Shown here: in pieces, positions 31,261 through 41,291 of the stretch
How the letters are laid out: each line of letters starts with the position of its first letter
Numbering within the stretch: position 1 is the first letter of the stretch
Source: Caprella mutica
Lineage: Eukaryota > Arthropoda > Malacostraca > Amphipoda > Caprellidae
DNA: 64,000 nt
Reading direction: 5' to 3'
Assembly (NCBI GenBank): GCA_947561585.1
Contig: CANNZV010001863.1
Coordinates: 61,588 to 125,587 of the forward strand
Program-made: the position numbers and the translations under genes
Notes under the pieces: model-generated
The model's input: only the letters and a program-made list of their open reading frames with translations
The model's database searches: none
Told to the model about the DNA's origin: nothing

Positions 31261-33995
31261 TTAACCTTATATGGTGCCGTGTTGCCATTTGGCAACAAAC
31301 CAATTAATCACTTATAACTCCTTCATATATCACGTGAATGATATAAACTAGATACCAAAATGTGCGCATTAGTGACCTTGAATCGTATACACTCACACAC
31401 ACACTTCACTCAGTGCACTGAGAGACAGCTAGAGGGGAGGTGTTGCGAATTATTGCTCCTGCCTACCACCGGAAAACTGAACTTTCAAATTGGTTGGTAC
31501 ACTCCTAGAATCGAGGTATGTGTTCGAAAAAATAGTTAAAAGATGAGAAAATATGTATAGAACGATAGTGAATTTTCAAATAAGATTTATTTTTCCAAGT
31601 TTACATTTTATGCACTCTCAACGCTTTGTATATTTTTGGCAACATCGCGCCACTTGAGGGTTGCGCCATTGAACAAAAATTTGATTGTATGGATCAAATG
31701 TCTATAGTTACTTTATGTATGCGCTTCTCGGATATACTGCATTATGATATTATAATATAATGTTAGGTTATATAATTGACGTTGATTGTATAATTATTTA
31801 CATAAATATTATTTACAAATTGTGTAATTATTTACAAATATAATGTTATAACTGTTCATGTGTGTAAGATAAGCTATAACTATTTCAGAAATGGATCCAA
31901 AGCAGTTCTATGGCAATGCTTCATACGTGAATGAAATACCATCTGATTCAGAAGACGAATACCTAGAATCTGATGGAAACGAGAGCAATGGAGATTTTGA
32001 ATTAGAACAGTTGCAGGAGGAGGCTTTCGAATCGGTCGAAGATGATGAGGAGGTCATGAGGGAAGAGGTAGATGATGAGAGAATAATGCAAGATGAGAGA
32101 AGAGGTTCTAACCGTAATAGAAGGGGGAAGGTAACGTGGAAAACAGTTAGTCCTAGTGATTACGAGAATAGTGCCCCTGAATTTACTGGAACTGATTATG
32201 AATATGACGGAGAAGAAAAGAGTCCCATCGAATATTTTTGGCAACTTTTTGACACAGATCTTATGAATCTCATTGTTGCTGAATCAAATAAATATTCAAT
32301 ACAGTGTGACCCAACTAAACCTCTCTTACTTACCGAAAAAGAACTTGAACAGTTTATTGGCGTGTTATATACCATGAGCCTAGTAAAATTACCCAGAGGA
32401 AGGTGGTATTGGAGCAGCTTCTTGAGGGTCGGTAAGATTGCAGAAGTGATGAGTCAAAAAAGGTATGAATTCATCAAACGTAACTTGCACTGCAATGACA
32501 ACTTACAACGGCCCAGTGACTGTCAGGATCTGCTTTATAAGCTGAGGCCGCTAATAGATGCTTTTACAGAGAAAGTGAAAAAGATCATTCCTGCAGAGAA
32601 GCTCTCTATCGACGTCAAGTTGTCCCTTTCAAAGGAGCTTCAAGCCTTCGGACGTACAATCCCAAGAAACCCAAAAAATGGGGTTATAAGGTATTTGTTT
32701 TATCAGGTGTGGATGGTATTGTGCATAATCTCACAGTATATACTGGTGCCATCACATGTGTTCCTGGCCAAACTGATCATAAAGCCTCAGGAAATATAGT
32801 TCTTGATTTGTTGCAACCAATACAAAGATGAGTGTGGCACAAAGTATATTTTGACAACTGGTTCAATAGTCCTGCTCTCCAGGCTACTTTGTACAAGCAG
32901 GGTATTTGCTGCCTTGGCACAGTGCGTCAGATTAGACTTCAAGGGTGTACTATGCCAACTGATAAAGTAATGAAAAAGAAAGGAAGAGGGACGACATCAT
33001 TACAAGTGGCAACCTTTGATGAAGTTGAGCTGAGAGCTATAAAATGGTATGACAATAAAGGTTTCAACTTGTTGACATCCTTTGCAGCTGTAGAACCAAT
33101 GTCTACTGTAAGGAGATGGGACTCTAAGAAAAAACAATATGTAAATGTAACCTGTCCATCTGCTGTCTTACTTTATAATAAGTTCATGGGGGGAGTTGAC
33201 CTTCTTGACTCACTTTTGGCTCTATACAGGATACCAGTTAGATCCAAGAAATGGTACCACAAGCTGATGTGGCACTTTTTTGATTTGATGATAGTACAAT
33301 CCTGGTTGATGTATAGAAGGGATGCAGAGTTCATGCAGATGGAAAAGAAAATGAGGCTTCCTCTTTTCAAATTCAAATTGCAAATACTGAATGTCTTCTT
33401 CTCCAAAACAAGATCACAGATACAGGAGTGAAGAGAGGTCGTCCATCACTTGATGTTGATCTGCTTCATAGTATCAAGAAGAAGAGGGGACCTACAAAAA
33501 CTTTCCCTGTTAGAGACATTAGACTGGACCAAACAGGCCATTTGCCTTCATGTTCAAAGAAAAAGGGGCGCTGTAAATTCCCTGGTTGCAAAGGGATTGT
33601 GCGTATTTCTTGTATAAAATGTAAGGTATTTCTATGCTTGAATGAACACTCTAACTGCTTCCTGAAATTTCATACAATCTGAGCTGTGACTCAATAATTG
33701 TTCACAACACTATAGAAATTAATTTTTTTTTTGCCTCTATTTTATTTAATTTTTTTGTAATAAGGTCAGTAATAAAGGAAACTTGTATGTGATTACTCTG
33801 TGATATATGAATCTATAAGTTATAATTCTTATTTTATTTTATGTTACCAAAGGTATAAATAAATGTAATAAAACGATCAATTTCATTTACCATTTACCTT
33901 ACATTACATTGTAACAAAAGTTATTTAACAAATGCGTATGGTGGAGCAATGTTGCCATTTGGCAGCAATCCCCTAAAAATTTTATTTGGGGTTAA
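31261..33995 (+). mobile_element. piggyBac-like transposon, degenerate
   Basis: TTAA at 31261-31264 is followed by CCTTATATGG. The right border is GGGG followed by TTAA at 33992-33995. Near both ends the palindrome GTTGCCATTTGGC(A/G)(A/G)CA occurs (about 31280-31298 and 33950-33968), a plausible subterminal transposase site. The transposase lies between them on plus. The ends are not a clean TIR, so exact borders are inferred from the TTAA sites and from the interrupted surrounding element. Confidence 0.7.
31891..33682 (+). pseudogene. piggyBac transposase, two frameshifts and one stop
   Basis: Three frames together cover a full-length piggyBac-type transposase. The acidic N-terminus (1-80) leads into the PIEYFWQLF block (112-120). 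LSID (Asp241, 32611-32613) is the first catalytic Asp. Directly after it one base is missing, and the correct frame continues as VVPFKGASSLRTYNPKKP and SGVDGIVHNL. A TGA at 32829-32831 interrupts this frame. It then resumes with VYFDNWFNS (second Asp) and FMGGVDLLDSL (third and fourth Asp). A second shift near 33386-33391 leads to the C-terminal cysteine-rich domain (33428-33682; C42, C49, C54, C62, C65, C70, C77 of that piece). A 5' untranslated intron is possible (donor GAG|GTATGT at 31515, acceptor TTTCAG at 31888). Lesions are few, so inactivation is fairly recent. Confidence 0.93.
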
Positions 33996-34754
33996 ATTTT
34001 AATATTTTTGTATACTATGTGTTTAGAATACATATCACATCTCATTTTCACACCCAAAAAATTTTTCTAACAAAAAATGAAAATTCGCACAATAGAAAGA
34101 GGCATGTAAACTCTGTTCACATCTGATCGTCAGATTTGTTTCAACTTCATTGCTGAGTGTTGCACTTAAAATATGAAGACCACGGGAGAAATAACATTCT
34201 CTCAATGTTGCAAGTGCTCTTCTGTGAAAAGTCTTATTTGATTGCTACCGATTACCTTTAACTTTGTGAATGGTAATATTTCCATGTGTAGATAATTACA
34301 TACATTTTTATATTATAAACAGTTGCGTAAAAATAACCGATATAATATATGAAGAAAAGTCATTTGACATTCTATTGAGTGAAACAATAGAAATAAATAA
34401 CATATTCATGGAGTAGCTACACACGCTGCTTCGGTACTTCCACAGAAGTAACGAACCTATTAACCGTAGATACAACTCTTCTTTGTGTCTACCTTTCTAA
34501 AATGGAAATTACAATTAAAGAAGCACGTTAAAAATCTCTTTCAAAAAAGTAACAATTACATAACAAAAAGTATACATTTTAAGGGAGTTTTATTATTTTT
34601 TGCCTTCCTAAAAAATATAATAATCCTATATTCTTATACTTTTACGTTTGTAGGCCTATTCTTGTGTGATAGGGGCATTCTCTGACTGATTCCTATCATT
34701 CTTTATTTTTCCCCCTACAAAAATATGTATGTAATAACACCCATATGACTTAAC
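33996..34754. other. Interior remnant of the 36 bp TIR element
   Basis: AT-rich, no recognisable frame. The 66-codon frame at 34485-34685 is hydrophobic and not conserved-looking. Confidence 0.4.
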
Positions 34755-35915
34755 TAGAGCCCTGATTTATAGTTCTAACGAAAGTAGTCGAAATAGCACC
34801 CAAATCAAGTTTTTATAGCTCTAAAAAAGAGTTTTAAAGTCGGTAAAAAAGTCCTTATAATAGCTGAGTGGTTCTTTAAATTGATGGATTTCCTTTCTTT
34901 TATCCACATAATAGAAACTTTAAAGAAATCAGAGTAACTATGCCATTCTTGTTTATTTGTAAATAGTTGATTTTTAATTATTATTCACAGAGCTTACGCA
35001 ACAATTAATGAAAAATGTGTACGTATAATATCGTATATATAAGACTATTAGTTTAATAAATAGTAAATAAAACCCATGTTTCTCAATTTATACGGAGTTT
35101 TTATTTTACAAGAAATTAACAAGATGAAAAAAAACTAAACAAAATTTACCCAAAAACTATGTTATCCAAGTCACAGCCAACTAAGAAAATATAACCACGA
35201 AACTCAAATAAAACAGCACAAACCAAATGCAAAAACAATAACAATAATTATTAATTTAATAAATAGGATACTTATTAATGAAACAATAATTTAAACTTCG
35301 TCACGAAAAATTACCAACATTTTATTGACATTTTCAGCTGTCATGCATAGTCTCTTGACATTTAAAATTATTTTCAATTTTGAAAGGTTCTTTCAACGTC
35401 AAAACAGTTTCGGGTTGCTTCACTCAAATAACTAACACGTTCCGAAATGTGTGTGCTCAAAGTAACTTCTTCACACAAAGAGCGAAATTAATCGGTCACA
35501 ATATATAAATACCATACATTTATTTATTGGACATATTTTCATTCTTCATGTATCATTCTATTCATTTAAGAAAGCTACATAATATTATACTGTATTGAGT
35601 AGTGATTTATTCATTTTTCAATTCAGTTTAATTTACCAATAATTATGCTCTTATGTTTTCTATGTAATATTACTATAAAAAATGTAAATTTAATGGCATA
35701 CTAATTTAAATGTCTCTTGCATGTTTAATTTATCAATAATATGTAAAATTATCTGTTACAAATATATTTTGCACGTAAAGGATGGTTTATCATAGGTTTT
35801 ATAGTCGTTTATACCATAATTACTAATTACCATAATTATGCTATAAACGCTATAAAACTTTATTTTTATGGTCAAAATAGCGTTTATAGCATAATAACTG
35901 GAAATCCGGGCTCTA
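34755..35915. mobile_element. hAT-like non-autonomous element
   Basis: The left end TAGAGCCCTGATTTATAGTT and the inverted right end TAGAGCCCGGATTTCCAGTT match at 16 to 17 of 20 positions. The flanking octamers GACTTAAC and GACAAAAC agree at six of eight, in keeping with the 8 bp duplication of hAT transposons and the YARAG-type hAT terminus. The 1161 bp interior has repeated CTATAAACGCTATAAAAC-like words near the right end and no transposase. Confidence 0.7.
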
Positions 35916-35923
35916 GACAAAAC

Positions 35924-36235
35924 ACACGTAAATGGTAACTGTGGACGGAATTTTTCCGGATTAGGCTATGGAACAAAAACTAATGGAAATAGTTCACACA
36001 ACCACTCTAGTCACATCATACCTACTAATCATTGAGTTTCAAAAAACTAAAAAATGACGGGTGAATTTCACCTATGTAACCGTTCTCGGGTTAATCATTC
36101 AATTTCTGACTACCTACTGCTACTATCCTAGCGTGAGGGTACGTTGTTTTAAGTTTTGACACGCTAAAAGCATTGCGTTCAGTGTAAACAACTCAAAAGT
36201 TGTTCGTGCGTCTTCCCTTTCTTCTCAGGAATAGA
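35924..36235. other. Inner right part of the 36 bp TIR element
   Basis: Mixed-composition sequence with no frame. Contains AACTCAAAAGTTGTT, a short palindrome (about 36189-36203), shortly before the right inverted end. Confidence 0.4.
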
Positions 36236-36398
36236 TGCATGCGTCATGAAAAGTACCCTTCAACATTGCGCGCCTCCTTTCAATGAGGCATGCGTACCGC
36301 CTTTCAACACACTGTGCGCTTGTTGAAAGGAAAGTTGAACAGGTGTGGACTTAGCTTTATACCCTTCGGTATAGAGAGATTTCAGAAACGTAGGACAA

Positions 36399-36700
36399 GA
36401 CGTGAGAAAGAGTACTTCAGAAGTCTTGCAGACGTATAACCCTCGCCGATTGCACAGGGGTCCATCGATGTCAGACATCATCTAATCCCACGTCTTGCTA
36501 GACATGGGACAGCGAGGGATATCCACATGTCCCACGTGTAATACCATTTCGCTAGCAAGACGTGGGTCAGCGAGATATTCAAGACATGGGACAGCGAGGG
36601 AAACAAGACGTTGTAGGTACAGCAAGGGAAACAAGACGAATTGCCCACGTCTTGCGTCCCACATTTTGCAGACGAAAGACAGCGAGGTATGTGCCTCATA
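36399..36700. repeat. GACGTGGGACAGCGAGGG minisatellite, degenerate
   Basis: Irregular copies of AAGACGTGGGACAGCGAGGG in both orientations, clearly related to the arrays at 8078-8880 and 38070-38340. The overlapping short frames on both strands are artefacts. Confidence 0.75.
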
Positions 36701-36879
36701 TGTTTCTAGCTGCTTCCGTTCAATTGAGGCATACCTATAATATATGTCTCCATATATGGGAGATCAAGAAGATATGATAATTTTATTACAATTTTCTACT
36801 TTATAGCATATAGTGTATGCGTACGTTTGGCTTTATAGCAATTAATTTAATGTTACATATTGACATACACATATTCAAT

Positions 36880-37070
36880 GAAAATAAATGGAGAAAGAAA
36901 TTAAGTGGTGTGTCCGGGACGCGAATTTGTAACTTTAGTCTCCTTTAGAATTGCCGACTGCAACATATCCATTATCCCATATAGGACATGGTAGAAGTAA
37001 GTCTTGGTGATCAGGATTCAAAATGATAACTCGCATGCTCTTAAAGTTATTATGATTAATGAATATTATT
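36880..37070 (-). repeat. tRNA-like dispersed repeat, copy 2
   Basis: Related to 14380-14600 over AAATGGAGAAAGAAA, AAGTGGTGTGTCCGGGA, GACATGGTAGAAGTA and ATGATAACTC, in the same orientation. The A-box (TGGGATAATGG) and B-box (AAATTCGCGTCCC) positions are recognisable but decayed, so this copy is older or from another subfamily. Confidence 0.55.
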
Positions 37071-37149
37071 TTAATATATATGTTCTTGTTTCTTTTTTTT
37101 TTATTCTAAATGATAAAAAATATATCAAATAATATATCATCATATAGTT

Positions 37150-38045
37150 AGCAATCTATTAATATTGATCAATAACCACCTAGTTACCTAATAGTTATCA
37201 ATAGCTACCTATATACCGTTTAGTGTTTTTCAACAGCTACCTAGTTATTTGCTAGTTTTTATCAATGTCTACTTTGTAACCTACTAGCGTTTATAAATTC
37301 CTAACTAGTTGCCTTTTTATGTATATCAATACATACCTAAAATGTTCATCAACTGCTACCTAGTTTCGTACGTGTGTTTAACAATACCTACCTAGAGTAT
37401 TCATCAATATCTACCTAGTTACAAACTGGTGTTTATCAATTCCACCTAGTTACCTAGTTGTGTTCATGAATACCTACTTAGTTAAATACAAGTGTTTACC
37501 AACCTACTAGTACTCCCAGGACAAAAAAAAACGATGCAATAAACCACCTGGACAAAAAAAACCCAGGTGCAAAAAAAACCCTGTTGATATAAATAGCCTA
37601 ACTTTTTTTTAGTATTTTTTTTAAATAAAAATAATATATGTTATACACATAATGAGATATACCGCTCCTATGGTTAAATTAGCGGTCCAGTTTGGGGGTT
37701 TGGGGGAATAGCTTGGCCCCTCCCGGCCAGGTTTGATATTGACAAAGTGTATACTTTACTTTTCTTACTATAAAATAGGTATACCTTTTTTTGCTAAAAA
37801 TGTGTTATATTTTTGGCGAAAATGTAATAATTATTGGTTCGCATTGAATAATGTTAAAATATATTATTAAAAATGATTCAGGCTATTTAAATCGAGCGAG
37901 AGTTTTTTGCAGTTTTTTTTTTGCCCTGGTATCCTACCTAGTCACCTACTAATGTCAATCAAAAGTTACCTAGGTACCTATTGGTATTTTATAATACCTA
38001 CCTAGTTACCTAGATCTGTTTAATAATGTCTACCTAGTTATCTAA
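37150..38045. repeat. About 30 bp CCTA-rich minisatellite
   Basis: Units of the form ACCTAGTTACCTAATAGT then GTTTATCAATACCT run from 37150 to 37513 and again from 37930 to 38045. They are interrupted by the insertion at 37514-37929. Confidence 0.8.
37514..37929. mobile_element. Small inverted-repeat element inside the minisatellite
   Basis: The left part CTCCCAGGACAAAAAAAA, with a nearby second copy of CCAGG(T)GCAAAAAAAACCCTG and then GATATAAATAGCCTAAC, mirrors the right end. Inverted, the right end reads CCAGGGCAAAAAAAAAACTG, then CGATTTAAATAGCCTGA. TA flanks each side. The interior has a G-rich block (GGTTTGGGGGAATAGC). Removal rejoins two minisatellite units. Confidence 0.65.
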
Positions 38046-38069
38046 AATTTGAATATGCGTAACATATAT

Positions 38070-38460
38070 AAGTCGTTTGACATCCTGCGTGGGACAAAGA
38101 GGGATATCCCTCGTGGAACAGAAAGGGTCATACCGCATTGGAAAGAGAGATAGACATACGGCATGGGACAGAGAGGAACATCCAGCATGGAATAGAGAGG
38201 GACATCCTGCGTGGGACATACGTAGACAGAGATCGGGGCATCCCACGTAGGACAGAGAAGGATATCCCGCTTGAGACAGAGAGAGACATCCCGCTTTTTC
38301 AAGACGTGGGAAGTGAGTGGGATTTCAGTCGTTAGAAAAACGTGGGATTTCAAACGTCTAGAGTCGTCTGGTCTGAAACCCATCTTCCCTCTCTGTCCGT
38401 CGCTAGCGAGGGGTTGTCCCTCTCTGTCCTTCGCGGGGCAGATATGATATGGTTAGCTGG
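38070..38460. repeat. Minisatellite family member with conserved right flank
   Basis: Units such as GCGTGGGACAGAGAGGGACA then TCC repeat at about 25 bp. The flank TCGCTAGCGAGGGGTTGTCC, CTCTCTGTCCTTCGCGGGGC and ATGGTTAGCTGGGT parallels the flank of the array at 8078-9016. That shows they are copies of the same unit with diverged array monomers. Confidence 0.75.
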
Positions 38461-40513
38461 GTTATGTAAAATTATCATAATTTGACCTATGTAGCAAATT
38501 TTGGAATTTTCTTCAATTTTTTCAATAGTAAATAATAATTAATGAAGAATTCAACATATATAACAATTGAACCCATCTTTTATGGCCCCACTGGCCATAA
38601 AATCTGCGCAGTGGCTACGTTAATTCATTCATTTCTTGAGGGAAACAAATCACATAACTAGTTTTTTCATAGCTTGAGGTTCTGAAATTCAAAATTTCCC
38701 AAATCAATTTCCTACACATACAACCAACAGATTGGAACCATAAATCTTGGCATTCATCACCCTCATCCCAAACAATAGCAGCAACAATGCAGAATTTAAA
38801 AATGTATTCTGAAGGGAAAAATAACGTTACATTAATGCCATACTCGTTGAATACTGAACTGCTTCAATAAAATTAGAATACTGAACTGAAATATGAAACA
38901 TAACGGCTCTAATTTCATTGTATGGAAGATAGATTAAGAACACGTTACACCTCACGAGGAAACTATTCTTTCGAATTCAAAAACCTTTTACAGGTCATTT
39001 AATTATTCTCTGCTATGTTTTTTAAAGCATAAAATTAAAAAATTAAAAAAGATGTTTTGTTTCATTTTACAATTTAAGAGCCTTCATTGATATTTCAGTT
39101 CAATATTGAATTACTTGGCAGATAATTATTATTTAACATAAAAATTGCGAGACAAAATTGACGAGTTGGATACTTTGAATACACCTATATTATAGTTATT
39201 TTTTCAATTAAGATATATTAAGTACAACACGAAGCCATTAATTTATGTTTAATTAATAATAAAAAATGATTACAGTTTGGGATGTATGTTTGATTTGTTT
39301 GGGAGAAAATTAGTCGGATATAATTACCATGAATTCAGGTATAATAAATTTAGTGATAAAAACAACAACAATTGTCTCAGCATATCAAAATAAATACAAT
39401 AAAAAAAGTTGATTTGCGGATTAATTTTTATGGATTTTTATTCCTATACATCTGATTATTCTTTTATTATCGATGGTATTGAAATACCTCACATATATAA
39501 AATAAAATTAATTTTTATATAAGAGTACAATCATTTAGCTTATGTGACGAATCTCTATGCAGTTAATGAATTCCTCTACATCATAGTCTTATATTTAGAT
39601 AAGTATTGAATAGGTATGGGTGTCACTACTGTAGCGTGAATCGCCTTATCGAGATCGAACAAATATTAGCCAGAGACTATTATCATTTACAGAAGATTGA
39701 GTAAAGAGAATAGCATCAGTTGAAAGATCACATGTTAAAAATGTATTTAAGCAATTAATCAAGCCTAAAGACGTTATTCTTAACAATACTAGAGTGTGGA
39801 AGGCAATGATCCTTTGACGGAAGGTTGATATCTTAAAAATGTAATTAGGCAATTAGTCAAATTAGCTACGCCTCAACATGTTATTTCCTTTGACGAAGCT
39901 CAGATAAATTTTACTAGAGTGCTTTATTATTAAATGGCATTGCTAACTTCTTAACAATGATAGTTTATTCAAATCGGCAAATCAGTCGTATTACTTACTC
40001 TTATAAGGAGTTTTATTGGCATCCCTAATCGTGAACATATATTACCTGTATTTTTTTCTAGGAGTTAAACATTCTAAAGTTAACAACAAGATTTCATTGC
40101 AGCTGATAGAATACCAATACAATAGTATAATACACTATTGATTATACTTTTATATAATTTTCAATTAAATTGAAATAAATAATTTAAAATAATATATTTT
40201 TAATGTGTTAGAAGTTATAAGAATATCTGCTACACACTCCATAATGAACAGCCAGAATATTTATGCAAAAAATAGGATGTTTGGTATTACCTAACTTAAC
40301 GAAGCGTAATTTACACGAACGCAAAAAGATGTTTTGTCCCCTATTCTGTCAAAACGCACTATTGTTTTGATGTCATGATTTAGTCGGGACGTCATTAGTA
40401 CATTACTTTAAAAGAAAGCATTGTGCCATGAACCGTCGAATTAACATCTCTAGTAATCGCATGTAGTCTTCGTAGGTGCGATCTAAAAGCTTGTCAAGCA
40501 TACATCAGTTCCT
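38461..40513. other. No gene recognised; small internal duplication
   Basis: Mostly AT-rich unique sequence. At 39730-39780 and 39830-39890 a roughly 50 bp segment (TTAAAAATGTA(T/A)TTA(A/G)GCAATTA and beyond) is present twice with divergence. The minus frame over it (39646-39852) shows no known motif. Confidence 0.4.
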
Positions 40514-40515
40514 TA

Positions 40516-41289
40516 TGGGGATGGTTCACGCTTCTTTGATGTTTTTTCCCCCAAAAAATGTCTTCTTTAGTTACCTCCAAAATAGTCCATAGAATACTTG
40601 TGGAAATTTCCACAGCGATCGAATGACTCTAAGTGCGTCAATTATGATGTAATGTTTGATGTTTGTTTGTTCTTCTTCTGTACCTTTGTGTACCTATAAC
40701 CTATAAGCCTCCCATTTTTAGTTGATGATTTCGTCGCTGCCAGGGTAGACCTTTGGTCCCCCCGAACCGACCTGACGAGTCCCCTGGCCGAGATGAAGAG
40801 CCTAATTTTTTGTGTTAAAAAGAAAAGAAATTTTTTGTTTCTCAATTATTTTTCTCGTTCAAAATAGCACCCAGGGTTGGGGTTGGTCCTACAGAAAAAT
40901 GTATAGTAGATAATCTGTTCAGAGCGAAATTTCTAAGGTCGTCTAGAAGACCTTTTTTGAATTTTGATCTCTAACTTTTTTATTTCGAAAAGAAAAAGAA
41001 AATGATGAAGTGAAAAAATTATATTCAAAATTAAATAATCTTTTTTTGAAATCGAAATTAAAAAAACGGCTCTTAAACGACCTTAGGAATTTCGTTCTGA
41101 ACAGAGTAGCTTCTATAAATTTTTCTGCCAAAAACAAGTTTTTCGCACCCCACGGGGGAGGGGGGCCCCAAAATGAAAAATATACATGAGCAACTTCGAA
41201 GATTTGGGGCATTCTACACCTTATGTCAAAGTCTCAGCTGAATCGGACAAGTATTATTGGTAGCTAGCAAAAACCGTGAACCATCCCCT
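40516..41289. mobile_element. TA-flanked non-autonomous element, GGGGATGGTTCACG terminus
   Basis: The left end TGGGGATGGTTCACG and the inverted right end AGGGGATGGTTCACGG are near-identical, with TA on both sides (40514-40515, 41290-41291). Inside, a roughly 55 bp inverted repeat (about 40890-40945 against 41073-41130; TCTGTTCAGA.CGAAATT and AAGGTCG) can form a long hairpin. No transposase. TIR style matches the GGGGAG-ended elements at 10543 and 18511. Confidence 0.8.
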
Positions 41290-41291
41290 TA

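Larger units (their letters stand above)
31171..36357. mobile_element. TA-flanked element with 36 bp inverted ends
   Basis: The left end AAGCTATGTCCACACCTG then TTCAACTTTC(T/C)TTTCAAC matches the inverted right end with two differences over 36 bp. TA lies outside on both sides (31169-31170, 36358-36359). Further inside both ends carry GACGCATGC and repeated TTTCAAC words. The interior contains a piggyBac relic and a hAT-like MITE. Without them only about 1.3 kb remain, with no transposase. Superfamily unknown. Confidence 0.75.
31127..36713. mobile_element. Outer shell of nest 2: minisatellite-bearing unit
   Basis: The left edge CCCAGCTAGCAAAAAGC followed by GTCCCACGTCTTAAAACGTC is cut at 31169 by the inner element. 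The G-rich GACGTGGGACAGCGAGGG array resumes at 36358 and ends near CATATGTTTCTAGCTGC. The left edge resembles the inverted right edges of related units at 9016 and 38460 (ACCCAGCTAACC). So the inner 5.2 kb element appears to have landed inside a member of this family. The right border is tentative. Confidence 0.5.
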
